This document shows positions 13,101 through 28,100 of a stretch of 64,000 nucleotides of DNA, one piece after another; the first letter of the stretch is position 1; every line of letters starts with the position of its first letter. This DNA is from Dermatemys mawii (taxonomy: Eukaryota > Chordata > Testudines > Dermatemydidae): assembly GCA_007922305.1 (NCBI GenBank), contig ML677373.1:18013545-18077544 (forward strand), given 5' to 3'. The notes under the pieces are model-generated. The model saw only the letters and a list, made by a program, of their open reading frames with translations, was not told where the DNA came from and did not search any database. Made by a program: the position numbers and the translations under genes.

Positions 13101-16100
13101 GGTTATGCTATTTTCCAGGCTGTTCTAGTCAGTGATCCTGAAACATGCATGGCCAACCTGCTAGTGTTCCAGACATGAGCTCCAAGCATGGTTTTTGGAG
13201 AGAAACAGTCTGAAGGAAGGACATTTCATTTGAATCCTACAAACAGGGTAAGTTTTTAATCTTTAATCCCATGTACGGTTACCTGTGGTATTTCAACAGC
13301 TCCCTATTTTAAACTAAAACAAACTTCATGATGTCAGCAAAAATCAAACAAGCAACAGAGGGCTGAAGTAAACAGAGAAAGAGAGACTTACTCTTCCACA
13401 TGTGTTGGCACCTGGAGGACAGGATCTGCACAAACAGAACATGCAGGAGTCAGTGTATAGCCAATTAAAAATCATGAACTCACACCAAACTCAGGATTAA
13501 CCATTTTGCGAGCCACGGTGGGTGTTTAAGGGAGTCATGCATAGGAATGTATTGCATCATAACATTGCATCCATCTGACAATGCAAACAGGGCTTGTAAT
13601 TTATTATAGACCTCTACAGCATCATCAGCAGGGCAATTTTGCTCCCTATACTTTGTACTCAGCCCTATCTGCACTCCTCCACTCTCAATAGGTAACTCCC
13701 AAAACCATCAACAGGAGGGGATTCACATGAAGCAGCAGTGTCACATCATGTCATGAGCCAGCTCTAGATCTTTCCTTGGCCTCAAGCACACTACACTGCA
13801 TGTAAAGGCACTTTTCTAGAGTGCAAAAACTACCTCCTCTTCTAAGCACAAGTTGCTTGGTGTCTGCTCCTTGGCTGCCCAGAAGGAAGCTGATCATAAT
13901 TCCCAAGCAGCCACAATGACAGGCTTCCGCCATCAATTTTATTTAAACACATGTAAACATTCATTAACGTTAAAGGATCATGGAGAAGAGAGAGAAGAGA
14001 ATATAAATCTTAATGTCTGAATGCAAAAGGGCCTGCTTAATGCCTCTTTCATCTGTATTTTATGATCCTTCACTATTCTGTGTCTAAGCAGGCAGGCAAG
14101 CATATACTTCCTTAGCGAATGTCACACTTAATTTACGATGCAATTTGTAAACTGAGGACCTGGTTCTGCTCCCATGAAAACCAGCAGGAACACAGCCACT
14201 GAGTTAAGCAGGAAGCAGATCGAGAAAAAAACAGAATGACCCCCTTCAACTTCCTACTCCAAGGGAAAATATATGGGATATGGAATAATTTAGCAAATTA
14301 AAATGTCACTGAAAAAAGCCACAGTGTCCCAAGAACCTTTCTTCACACCTGTCTGGACAGAAAGGATCATCTGAACACTTAAGGAAAAGTGCATTTAAAT
14401 GATGTTTGGGGAAGTTTCACTGGAGAAATCCATTATTCATCCTTCGGCATTGCCAGTTCTCATGATTTTACTGCAAGTCTCACAGTATTAAGCATTTTTT
14501 TTAAAGCCTGATCCCAGATTTCCTGTGATTCCGTGTCTGTTACAGCTTTCATTTTTTTTAAAGGAATTTCTAGACCTTTTTGAAGCAGAGGAAAGCTTGA
14601 AAACATGATTCCTAAAGGCTCTCACAAGTAGGCATATTAAAAAAAAAAAATTGAGCTTGCTGTTTTTTAGGCTAACCTTATACTGTGTTTGGGGCTTGAG
14701 GTTTGAATGCCTGCGGCTGACAATACTGGGTATCTCTGTACGTTGGTACCAAGTGTGAGGCACTCATATACATATACACATATACTCTATACATATACTC
14801 TTGTGTGCAGCAGTTGAAAGATCGTGTGCACAAAGCATGCATCCTTTATTCTCATATGTAAGAATTGTTTTTAAAATAAACCAGAAGGTGGGGATCACAA
14901 CAGGTTCTTGCTCCCAAAAGATAAAGAAATTAAAATAATTCAATGAATAAAGAAACAGATTAATGTTGACCAAACAAGCTACTGCAAAAAGCAACTCTTA
15001 TTTATCTTTTATCTCCAGTTCTCTCTCCACACACACACAAACAAAATGATGCAAGAGGAAGGAAATAAGGGCTCAAACATTCACTCCGAGAGGCTTTGAT
15101 TGGGAAGCTGGCACATGTACTAGAGATTTCAAATACACTACAGTAATAGCAGAGCTACGCAAGATAAGGGCAACAGACTCATGATTCAGACTGCCTGTGG
15201 ACACCCTGAAGTCCCTCTACTCCCCATGAACTGCAGCGCACACACTGCTTGAGCTGAAGAACAGTAGCAGAGCTTCCCCCATACCGTCAGCCATTTCTTC
15301 CCTACCACTTAACAGCTCCACAGAGCAGCTGAATTCAAAATGCAACAGGATCCAGAGTTTTGTTTGCTTTTTAAAACCTAAAAGATGACTATGTTCTTTC
15401 TTACAGCAGACAGAGCAATTTAATTCAAAAGCACATAAAGCTTCTGGAAGAAATCCAGTTCATGGGTGTGAAGACAGTGCTCGGCTATGCTGTCCAGCAA
15501 CGTTACACTTGTAGATTAGATCATCCCTACACATTAGCCCAGAGGTTCTCAAACTGGGGGTAGGGAACCCACAGGGCATCACAAGGTTATGACATGGGGG
15601 GTCGTGAGCGGTCAGCCTCCATCCCAAACCCCGCTTTGCCACCAGCATTTATAACGGTGTTAAATATAGAAACAAGTGTTTTTAATTTATAAGGGCAGGT
15701 TGCACTCAGAGACTTGCTGTATGAAAAGGGTCACCGGTACAATAGTATGAGAACCACTGGATTAGCCTGTATATGTCATGGAAAGCAGAAACAAGGACAC
15801 TACTTACTTAAATCAATCATTTACTTAAAGATGAACTATCTTAGTTATTATGGTTGGTCCAGGCACGACAGGGATAGGATTTAGAACTAGATTTGGCAAT
15901 ATAATGTACTTCTGTATTAGATTTGTTGTGGGCCCAAGTGCCACAGCAATGAGCCCCAAAAGCAATTACGTTTCAAAGACTTTTGAAATAGAACAGTTAA
16001 ATGTTTCCTAGTTGCACGATCTCCATGCACCTGTTTGGTTAATCAGAATAATTTTTCCACCCAACTACATAGAAGAACAAACTGCAACAACTTATTTCCA

Positions 16101-19100
16101 TCTGTTTGGGGGAGAAAATGGTCTGAACAGACCCATTTTTTTCAATCTTCCCTCATAGGTCATGTTTTCTAGACCTTCAATCATTGCTGTTGCTCTTCTC
16201 TGGACTTTCTCCAATTTGTCAACATCTTTCCTGAAATGTGGTGCCCAGAACTGGACACAATACTCCAGTTGAGGCCTAATCAGCATGGAGTAGAGCAGAA
16301 GAATTACTTTTTGTGTCTTACTTCGCAGGAATGTTGTAATACATCCCAGAACCATGTTTGCTTTTTTTACTCCTTCCTAGGCAGTCATTTCCTATTTTGT
16401 ATTGTGACAAAGCTCCAAGTCTGTACTTGTGGGTCCTGCACTTCCTGGCAGATTTAGGGGCCTCAGAAACTCATCTAGGCCCCAGAGTGACCTCCCTTTC
16501 TCAGTATAATTGGCAAGAGTCACCACCTAGTGAGTTACCTTCATCACAGGCCAGTATGGAAGATGGAAAAGGGGGGAGCCCGGGCCCGCCCTCTACTCCG
16601 GACTCCAGCCCAGGGACCCTAATAGTATCAGCTAAGATGGCTGACCTTTTAGGCACAAAACACAATACAATTCCTTGGGCTACTTCCCCACAGCAGTCCC
16701 CGCTTCTTCAAACTCCACTTCACCCTTACCTCAGGGCCTCCTTCCTTCAGTATGATAGTCCAACACTCAGTCTCACCAACAGCATAACTTCCTTCCATAG
16801 CTCCTGACACCCACACCCACCTGACTAACTGGGAGATTTTTATCTGGTTTCAGCCAGTCCCTGATTGGCTTCAGGTGTCCCAATTAGGCTAGCTGTTTCT
16901 ACTCCTTTCTAGAAGGTTCTTAATTGGCCCCAGGTGTCTTGATTGGCCTGGAGTAGCCTTTGTTTGGCTATCCAGGGAACAGGGACCTGCACATCCTGAG
17001 ACTAATATACCTGCCTTCCAGCACTCTCCTATATCCTTCTGGTCTGACTCCGTCACAGTATGTATCCAACTGATTGTTCCTTCTTAACTGGAGTACTTTG
17101 CTTTTGTCCTTATTGAATTTCATCCTATTTACGTCAGTCCATTTCTCCAGTTTGTCCAGATCATTTTGACTTTTAATCCTATCCTCCAAAGCACTTGCAA
17201 CCCCTCCCAGCCTATTATCCTCTGCAAACTTTCCATCTAACACAGGGGTTCCCAAAATTGGTTCGCAGCTTGTTCAGGGTAAGTCCCCTGGCTGGCCACG
17301 AGACACTTTGTTTACCTGAGCCTCTGCAGGTACGGCCACCGGCAGCTCCCAGTGGCCGTGGTTCGCCGTTCCTGGGTAATGGGAGCTGTGGGAAGCGGAT
17401 TTCCAAATCAGCTCCTCACTGAAAATGCGTAGCAAAGAAAAAGCATGAGATGCCTGATGTAAGGTTTGGTTCAACTCAACAATAAAAAAACAAAGATCCC
17501 TATGAACTAAAGAGTGATCAGAAACCATAAGTATCCATCAGAATCCAGGTGAGACAGATTAAAGGGAGAAAGATAAGACCACCAGAGGCTAAGGTATTTA
17601 TAGTCACAATGACCTTAAAGGAAGAGGGGAAAATTGTTATTTGGTAATACCAGAGCATCATAAATCAGCAGTAAATGGCAAATGCTTCTGTTAAGTCAAA
17701 CTTTAATTCAAATGTTACAAGCACTGCTTGACGCACCCACACCAAGTGACTTTGCAAGTTCTTGATGAACTGATTATGTACAGAAATTTCTGATGTGGGA
17801 AGACATTAGCTGCCTTTGGTAATTTCAAAGATTTATATTGTCAGTCTATCTTCAGCAACAGAACTTGGGCAATGCTGCCAAAAGCCCTATCTATGATCAT
17901 CGCTTCCTCAAGTGATCGCTCACGATGATAAACCTATACACTTTGGTTCTGAAATGGTACATTTGTTTTTCTGGGGTTTATTAAACTCAGTACATGACAC
18001 ATTTTAAAAATCACTTATTCCCTAGCCTAGAAAAGTCTTAGGTGACTATTTCTTGCCTCAACTCTTCCTTTAAACTTTTCAGACATTTCAGCAAGTCTAA
18101 GGGTCTGTTGTGTGGCAGCTGCCTCACTCTACAAAAAAGAGCTTAAAACAGCCCTGCAGAGGGCTGTGGCAAGGGAAAGGCAGCCCAGCAGAGGGCTGCA
18201 AGTGAAGACAGCTGAGGGCAGAGCAGCCACAGCTGTGGCTGGGTCAATTAGGGGCCCAGCTGGCCTTGATAAAAAGGCCCAGAGTCTGATGTACAGAGAG
18301 AGTGTCTCCTCTGTCTGTAGAGGTAGACAGGCCTGGCTGCCAGGAGCTAGACAAAGTACCTAAAGGGGAGCAGGGTTGGGGCAAGGCAAGAGGAGCTGGG
18401 GGAGCTCTAGCCTGGAACCCCCCAGGCTGCAGGGCCTAAGAGATAGCCCAACAAAGGGTACTGGGGTTGCAGGGGGCAGCCCATGGCTCTAGAGGCAGAA
18501 GCAGCAGGCCAAACCCTCCTTGCTAATGATGAATGGCAATGAGACTGCAGTCTGCCCCAGTGAACAGGGGCAAGTGGGGACTGGAAGTTGCCTAGACTGA
18601 GGCAAGGTAGGGATAGAGGGTTGGGGGCTCCCCAGGGAGGGGAGACCCAGAGCTAGACTGTGGGGTTACTGCAGGGGTGCAGCACCCCAGGGAAGAGGGC
18701 ACCGGGGTCCAGGGAGGGACACGGGGCCAGTGGCAAGCAGGACTATGGTCTGCAGAGGGCACTCTGGATGCTGGGAAGAGCTAATTCCCTGGAGTACCAG
18801 CAGGAGGCGCCGTGGGGTGAGTCGCTGCTCTGCTACAGGGTCTCTTATTTGTATGAATGTGAGGAGTAAGTCCATTGACAAACACTGTGTATAACTAGTG
18901 AGATCTGAATCAAGTTTCAACTTTTCAATTACGCTACTTACTGACATAGTATATAACATGTATGCACTCAAAGCTAATTCCAAACATCACCTTTAATTTA
19001 AAAGTTGCTCTCATCCTCTTACTGCCAAAATCCATCATTATGTGTTACCTTACAACTTGCTTCTAATGGACTCTTCATATAGATTAGTATTTCAGGGTTT

Positions 19101-22100
19101 TCAACTAATGTGTGAGAGAAGGCTTTAACTGATCTGAACAGCTGCAGGAACGGTCAGCAGGTTAGATTTAATTTTGAGTGTTTGTACCTGGCTTGTCCAC
19201 AACCTTAGGCAAAGGAAGTTTTAGCTCTCCTCTACCCTCCAAAAAATTAGAATAATTCAATTACAAAAGTATTTGTGGACTAAAAGACCTTGAGTTCAAC
19301 TCCTCTTTTAATGTTGGAAAACCTACTCAAGAGGCATGCGCTTCAGGACTCAGCTCAAAGTAAAGCTCACCTCCCCCTTTCCTAGTACTTAAGGGCTCTT
19401 AACCCACGAATATGCTGCGATTTTTATCTACCAACTACAACTAAGCAACATAAGAGACAGGAACTCTTATGTTGACACACACACACACACACCTTAAACT
19501 CAGAGCTCTGTGAAGCTATTCAAGAAGAGTGTCAATCATGACAATTTCATCAACTAATAGTATTCCCTTCAAGAGACTGAACAGTCTCAACACCAGAAAT
19601 CTAATGACTGTCATCTCACCTTCCACAATCAGAACTTTCCTATAGCATTGTTGCCTGTCCCCAAATACAGAAAGAAAGTCTTGTAATGCTGTGAAAATAA
19701 TGAGCACCACTGTGATGTAAAAAGTGTTCTCCAGAATTTCAGGTAGAGCCTTATAAAGCTATCACCATGACTGCAAGAAAGTTCTTAAAACTTTCTTTCT
19801 TGGCATCATGATTTAAAGCTTGATCTCAAAGAAAGGGAAATAGTGATTCTGTAAAGGTGAGAATTCCAGCTTTTACTTACCCCCTCAGTGATGGTAATTT
19901 GATTTAGTAAATAGTCAAAATTAGCAGGTGGACTAGATTAAGATGTTATTCTTAAGGGGCATGAAATTTTGTACTACTTACTGCACAAAAAACAAAACCA
20001 AATACCAATCCCATTAATGGCCTCCTAGAATATTGCCTAACTGTCCCATCTGAACCATAAGAAACAGCTGCCTATATATCAAACATACAGATCTGATTCA
20101 TTTTCACTCCACAGGGTGCTTGCAGCAGAGCATAACCTGACTGAGGAAAATCTTTTTTGTTCCTTTATCCGTAACACAGTCTATCCAGAAAGTCTGGTTG
20201 TGCACATCCACTTGTCTCAATTCATCTGTTGAAATAAATTTTCTGATTTCCTTAACACTTACATGATATTTAACTAAAGTTTAAATGCCCTTGTGAAACT
20301 TCCTTCACGTGAAAGAGAGTGAACTTTTCTTACGCTCTGTAACATGGTTTGGGACATACAACATCTTTATTTCAAATTAAACTTTGAAATAAGAAGTTAC
20401 CCCAGGATGAAAAAAGAATCTTGTGAATCCAAGTTCATGGATCTCTGATCTTCTGGTAGCTCCAATGTTAGCACAAACAGACTAGTAAAATTAAGAAGAC
20501 TATCCTACTAGAACTGATGTCAGATTTTTTCTGCCTAATGGGCTAAAATAAAGAGGGCCCTTGTCACAGTTAATAGGCTCTTTGAGTGCAACCCCCTCAG
20601 GTCTTGGCCCTCAAGCCATCACTTCTCTCTTGGGGTGGAATCACCTAATTCTTCCACTCTCAGACCTGACCCTGGGCTGCAGTTCCCTGGTCATCCATGA
20701 TTACCTCTGCAGGCCCGACTTATCTTCCTGTCTACAGTTCTGTTCCCTCTGGGAACAACGACAGCCATAACCAGTGACCAGACACTTCCTTAAAGAAACA
20801 TATTATTTATTTAGAACCCAAGTATTTAAGAGAAAACAGATCTTAAAACAATAAACCCATCTAGATGCATGCCTGCTTCTGCCTGAGGCTCCCCATTCCT
20901 CAAATCTAGGAAAGACCCAGTTCCTTTTTAACTGTTCAATATTTTTTTGATCACTGGGCTCCCAACTGGGCAAAGCTGTCTCCCTTCAAGCTGGAACCTG
21001 GAAGCATGCCCTTGTCCTCTAATTGCTCCCTATATTTGGGAGGTTTGCTTATCCACATCTATTGTGCTGCTTTCCTGATTGTTTTTTGCCCCTATTACAC
21101 TAGATCAAAACATTCATATAATTCAATATATAACAACTTCACTTTATTGACCATTACATCACATTATTACACCGCACTATTCCTAGATTATTAAATGCCG
21201 CAGCTGCCCGTCTGCCACAGTCCCGTCAAAGCCCTTAAAGGTACAGCTAATTCAGAAGGTTGAGACATGGGGAAAAAAACATCAGCAGGGTCATTCAGTG
21301 CATACCCCGATGATGCAGGAGTAGAAAAAAATATATTCCTTGAGATTTAATCAGTTTCCATTTTTGCACCTCTTTTCAATAAAGATCTGTACTAGTACAA
21401 AACCACACGCTGGAAAAATAAAGGATTAGAAAATAAGAGGTTGCTTCTAGAGTCCCTCTGAGGGCCCACTTACAAGAAGAACAGAGTCAAGGGGCCCATT
21501 TACATAATGGTTGTCCCTGGTTTTACCTCATTAATGGGGTCCAGTTAGTTATATCTCATTGGTAACATTATAACCAGGCAGCAGTCAGATGCCCTGATCC
21601 AGTTCTGCTTGTATTGTACTGTAGATGGACCCTACTAATGACGGACTAAATTAGTCTGGAATAATTCTAGACAGTATTTTGAAGGCACAGCCTGGGATTT
21701 TAAAGTTTTAAAAAAAACCTGGCATATTTGTATTATTTTAGAATAATTCCTAGTTAATGGCAGAATGCTAACAGCTGTATACAAACATCTATCACTTTAA
21801 ATTCTCTCTGTCTGCATCACAAAAAAAGTGAGAGATGGAGAGATTTGCCCTTTGACAGTTCTTTTTAAATGCATGAGCTATCACTGAAGATTTCAATCAC
21901 TTTAACGTGCCTCTAGGTTGAACAGAAACACATTAAAACAATAACGGAAAAAGGAGAAGTGGCAGATTCTGAAACAGCAACTGAACTCATTGCTGCTAGT
22001 GGAATGAACTGGAAAAAACGGTTTCTGAGCGAGGGTCTCCTCAGAAGATGTGGGCTAATGCACTAGGGTAAAAAATGTGTGTCATCCCAGCTAAGTGTTG

Positions 22101-25100
22101 CAACTTCCTTCAAAAAGATTAGAGACACTGACTCTCAGTCCTCTGGAGTTTGCTACGGACAGAGGAGTTGATCGCTTTCATGGATTTAACAGATTCTCCT
22201 TCTCTCTAAAGTCCATTAGGCTTGGGCAAGTTAGTTCACCACTCTGTGCCTCTAACAGGCAGGTGGGGCTGGTCCGCTCTGGCAAGCTGTCCACCCAGGA
22301 CACAGAAGAGTCCAATTTCAAACCAAGGACATCTGGCCTGGCTGGCTGATTTGTAACAGTTGTGCCAATCACACATACTCTGAGTCTTCACATGGACTTG
22401 GACGAGTGGGACAAGGTGAAGGCAAAGCAAGTAACCTACACTGGCAATAGATATTGCCTCAAACCTGTGCATGTTGTATATTCCTTTGGAAAACACTTCA
22501 TGGAGGAAGCGGATTTTAGATATGTAGGGAGAATGAAGAGAAGGATCATTTGGGGCAAAAGGGCAAGGAGAGTGGTCCAATCAGGACAGCGACAAAGGAT
22601 GCATAGAAATAAACTGGAGAAGGACAAAGACAAGTGATACCCAAAATGGCACCCTACAACTTAGGTACCTGAATTCTTCACTGTTCAAGATGCTTCTTAT
22701 TAACAAAGTCACATGTTAACAGACTAGCCCAGAGTGCTTTTTGGACAGGCAGTGCGGACAGTACTTCTTACAAAACACCTTCTGAACAAAGACCACTGAC
22801 ATAAGACTTATTAAAATGCAGACCATTAAATTGATGACATTCAAGAGAGAACCATCCTACAGATCCGATCTTGCCAGTTGGCTCTGGGCCACCTACTGTA
22901 ACGCTCTCAGGTTTCTCATCTGCACTTTTTCTCCAGCTCAGTCTTCCCTTTCCTTCATTGTGGCACAGATTACAGTTTTGTGACCAAAGCAGGAGGCTGC
23001 CCAATACGTCACTCGAAGGCTCGTTACCGGCTGCTTGGTGGTAATTGATTCCATCGTCTTCTATAGAAGGAATACTGCATAGTTGTCAGATATGTTTAGT
23101 CAAGAGCACATAGAAATAGAGTCTGAACTGCCTTGCAACACAGTCTAAGGAGGTGACACAGAAACAGCATCAGCAGCAGTGCCTCCTCTAACTGTAGAGC
23201 CCCATCATTTTAAAAGAAAGATGATGACTTTTCAATCCAGACGGTTTTACTGATTAGTCCCTTAAGACACTGTAGATACAGATTCCAATCAGAAGGGTGA
23301 ATGTTCACATTTTAGGAACAATAATAGTACGAAAAAATGTTAAAATGGAAAGAGCTGGAACTCTTTCAAGCTAACACAGAGACTGCTCAACAGCTTGTGA
23401 AAATTGCAACTTTACGTTGCCTGGATTTTGCCCTAATCGTAGCTTTGTTTAAATGATTGTTGTTTGGTGCAGTGGCCTGACGATACCCAAGTTGGATTCT
23501 CAGTCTCTGGCTTCCACAGATAGGCTTGTCAGTGTGGAGGAAGCTGGCTTGGTGTCTTGACAATGGTGAGAGGAGAAGCAAGGGAGCGCGTCACACCGCT
23601 CAGAACTAACCACTCCTTTGGCTGATCAGAGATGGCACTTCAGAGACTTGTTCAGAAGTGGTGTCCAAACCCTGGAGCCTCAAAATGCTACAGCTGGACT
23701 GTTTGGGGCTCCCGCAGGGACAAAGGCTCTTCTGGAATGGGACCACCATTTTTTTCCTATTAACTCTAGGACCATATTTGTGAAATACGTGTGATGATGC
23801 AACAGCCAGTCACTGAGGGCCCAATCCTGCAAAGTGCTGAGCACCAATTCCCAATGGAACCTGAAGGCACTCAGCACCTTGCAGTAACTGAGCCCACAGT
23901 TCACACTACAGGTAACTGTATAGTGTGTGTTTTCCTTTCTAAACTATTGCCCCTCTCATTGTTTGACTGTTGATTTGTGCTGCAAATGCGGAGAAAAGAA
24001 CAGGAGCATTCAAATCACCTCTCTTGGCAGCACTAGATGAGGGCAGGAAACTCAAACAGGTTATTGTGGTAATAAGAGGCATTTACTTTGCATTCCTGAA
24101 ATAGGTTTTAGTGCTAATCAGGACAAACAGTAAATGGAAAAATGTTCATGTTTGTTTAAGCACTACTAGAACGTGAATAACCCCCCTTCCTGATATTGAG
24201 TTTCAGCACATGAAGACACATGGCTGGTTTGTTTTTAACAAAAAGGTACTATACTAGTTGGTCATGCTAAACACCTAATTTCTTAAGTGTAATAACAAAA
24301 CCCTGTCACTGATAAGTGATTTCACTGTGCTGTAAGTGACCTCCAGAGTATCTCAAGTCATGTGAACAACAACATATGCTTAACTTTCCGATATCTAGGG
24401 TACAAGCAGCTGTCAGAGAACCCAGGCAGTGTGTGCAACTTAGAAGTGTCACAGAAAGTTTTGTACGCATTACAAACGTATAGTTAACAGAGACAGACAG
24501 CACAACATATGGTAAACATGCCAAATTCAGTACTAATATTATAGTTCTTCTGGTATTTAACCAAGCATTAGAGCAGGATGGTAGGTGATTAGCCAACTCT
24601 GATGTTGGGTTCCCAGTCCTGCAGCTGTCTCGCATCTTTCATGTGGGCTTTTCCCCAACCTGACAGCAACCAACGCAGATTCAGAAATGCCAATTTCAGT
24701 TAGAAATCTAATTTCCAAATTCATTTCCCAGGTCATACATGTAGTTCCTTGCCCGTTGAGATTTCACAAGTTCATTAAGCTAACCCAGAAGGATTCAGCT
24801 TGTTTTTAAATGAATTCCGATGCTAGTGACTATTACCATATAGTTGTGCTTTGAGGTTTGTGGTTTTCATCGTTATATAGAACCAAACTAGGGGGTAATA
24901 AGCACTTCACAAAACACTAGTTGGGTGTACTGCATACAGATAAGGATCCAGAACATTAAACAGCCAATAAAATAAAACTATCACCACCAGACTGGATAAT
25001 CCAGTTATATGAGACATTCAATCCCCAATGGTGTTTTGCAACTTTCGTTTTTAATGAGGAGGAGTAACTTAAACAATCTGGATTTAAACTAGTGTCCTCT

Positions 25101-28100
25101 CTTATTTTCATTAGTCAGGTACCATCATCCCTCCTCAGAGGTATCTAACCTCTTCCCCTTAATAAGGCTGCTAGCAAGTAAAGGCCAACTACTGCACTGA
25201 GTCTATACAAGTGAGTCTAACTCTACACAGGACAGGGCTACACACTTATAGGCACACATGCTGTGTTGTATCAGTATAGATTAAAGTTTTTCTTAATATT
25301 AGATACAAGCAAGAAGACAATAGAGAATTAAGAGACTAGTAATTTTCATTCCTCTAATCAAGATGGCTCAGGGATAGAGGGGATCTCTGTACAACATTTA
25401 CATGGGTGAAAATATTGGTACAGAGAGGGGGGAAATTGTGAGGATACCCATAAAATGAGATTCCTGAAATTTCTGGCTTCACTAGCTTCCCATTTCTTAC
25501 TCTATTATGGATAAGAGGGGTTTAAAAAATTCTCCTTGTGCTCTTGTAAAATAACTGCTTATTTGCTAGAACTACATTCAAACAATGAACTGTCTCATAA
25601 GGACAGAAGAAATGGTTTGGACCAGAGATCAGACTAGCACAGTCCTTCGCCACCAATTCAGCCTGCAGACTGAAAGGTGCAACAGGTTACAATCACTGAG
25701 CAGAATGATGCAATCACTGTGACAACATTTCATTTAGCTGCTTTCTAATGAGTTTCCAAAAGGTGAGGAGAAAGAGCTACATCTCAGATACATCTTTCAT
25801 GTGTAATCAACCACCAGAGTCCAACCACAACCATTTCAATTTGTATTAAATGCCATGGTGTTTTCACAAAGAAAAAATTGATCAAAAGCTATTCTTAAAA
25901 GAGCCTCTTTCTTATTATTTTATGTATTAAGTTATAAAAGTGTGCAGTCCCTAGCACTCAACTTGTCCAACGTCAACAATGACTGACCTGAACCATTAAG
26001 CTTGTGTTATCCCTATTGCCATCTCCCTCAGGCTCACAGCAGAGACAAGAGATGAGCTCTATACTCTGCCCATTAGGTCAATAGACTTAGGCTTTATTGT
26101 ACCAGTGGGAGAAGCATATTCCAGGGTTTAGAGCCTTCCACTACAAATCTTCAACTTCCAGTTCCAGCGTATAAGTAGAACCACCCCAGAGAACCTCTAT
26201 TCTATTTTATCCTATCCTATTGTATTCTAATCAAAAGCTTATAAGGCACTCATCATGCCATGGTATTTGGGTGCCTGCTCAAGATTCTTATACCATGACT
26301 CAGTTGCCATGGTGGCACACACAGAGAGAGTGACACTTTCAAGTAATCAGAAGCTTATCTGTGTACAGTTTTATAAATCAGACAACACTTTCAATCATAT
26401 TTGGAAGCAACCACAGAGCTACTGCAGTATTCAGAGAATTAGTGCAGTATGTTCCCTGCTATGCTCCCCCACAGCTGGATGGAGGGGAAGCTATGTCCTG
26501 TACTAGTGCTTTGTGTAATCCAATCTGGAAGGGACAAAGCTTTTAAAAAATCCTTGCAGATCCACATAAAAAAAAATGGTCACAATCACCTTACCCAGTG
26601 CAGAGGAATACATTTTAAAAGGGGACATTACGTCCAAAGACAAATAAAGCAGTACAAATACTGCTAATGTGCAAGCCTGCACTAAGATGTTTGGTACAGT
26701 AATTGTATCTATACTGCTGCCTAAACATTCTGCAATATTTAAAAAAATCAGCTATTAAAAAAAATCAAAATGTGAAAATATACAGATCAACATGATTACT
26801 GTAATGCTATAATTATATATCAAGTCATGTCCAGGAGGCGAACAGCAAAGCTAAGGAATGTGTCTTTCAGTATCCACATCCATTTCAAAGATTTTGTTGG
26901 CTTCTGTACCCCTATGTTCACCCTTTTGTTCAAAGTATGTCTTGTGAGGCGGTATTCAAAAACTTATAATCAGCTGAACATTATTGTCCTGGTAGAATAT
27001 GTGTATCAACATTGTATGTAAAGTTATATACAGTTATTGAAGTTACTTCACAGAAGACAGGAGGATATCTTGTACTCACCTTCTTTTAAAGCCCACTTGA
27101 TTGATCCTGTCCTCTTGCTGACAGCATGCAAACTTCCATCAAGGGTTGAAACAAACAACAGTGTTTCTGGCACAGTCACTGAGCTAGTGCTTCCATAGCT
27201 CTGAAAAAGAAGAGCCCATAAATTTACATTATGATTTGTTTAAAATCTGTTACTTTTAATTATGTTATGCAGCAAAAAGTCAGGATTCTTTGGTTTTACA
27301 TGGAAGGATCAGTCTGCTTTCTGAAAGACAAAACTGTTTTACCAAATCCCTGCTAGGCATCTGTGTATAGCAGAGATGAATGAATGTCACTCGGGGCACC
27401 CAGTAACCCTGAAGGACTGAGGAAATGGCACTGCCAGATAGGAAACTGAGGAATGGCTAGCACCAATCAGCAGATAAAATATCTAAAATCTGAGCACTCA
27501 TTTAAGATCTCAGCATATCTCTTGGCTATTCCTGCTCCCAGAGGTCAGTCTTCCTGCTGTATCAACACTGCAAAAACAAGCTGTGTTAGAAAGTTAGGGT
27601 GAAATTCTGGCCCTGTTAAATCAATGGAAGTTTTACCATTAACTTTATCCTTCGTGTCAAGCATTTCTACTTACATTTGGTACTATACCGTGCTATTACT
27701 TTGATACCAATTGAGAAATCATTCTCAACACTGGTTTACATAGGTAGGTAGAACTGTTTACTACTTGTCATTTTCATAGCACAGTCAGTCTTTGAGTCTA
27801 GCTATTGCATACATGTAATTCTATCACAAGGCATCTCAAAACTACGTAAAAAAAGATAACTAGAACAATGAGGTTGGGTCAAAGGTGCTAGCAGACTAAA
27901 CCAGAAACTTAATTGAGACACGCCTCTCTCTCTCTCTCCAATGTACAAAAAGAACCAATATATATCAACACATAGCCTCAACACATACATTTTGTTACAA
28001 GCCTTCAGTTATCACTCATATAAACTGTATTTGTATTGCTCATCAGCCTGCCATCTGCCTTGTCTGGGAAGTTTCTGAACTATATTTAAATCTCAAGCTA

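Larger units (their letters stand above)
13426..27079 (-). other. ERN1 intron 2 (13.7 kb)
   Basis: Holds hAT copies (15540-15759, 17243-17400), a CR1 interrupted by another element (16128-17236), a 730-bp element (18107-18836), an unclassified repeat (about 20570-21225), an AC repeat (19479-19491), a pentamer repeat (26191-26231) and a MIR fragment near 22215. Stretches 13430-15530, 18850-20560 and 22300-26190 show nothing I can name. Confidence 0.7.

Noticed and set aside
27923..27938. CTCTCT run as a polypyrimidine tract of an unseen exon
   Set aside because: No coding sequence or AG in a suitable position follows on either strand.
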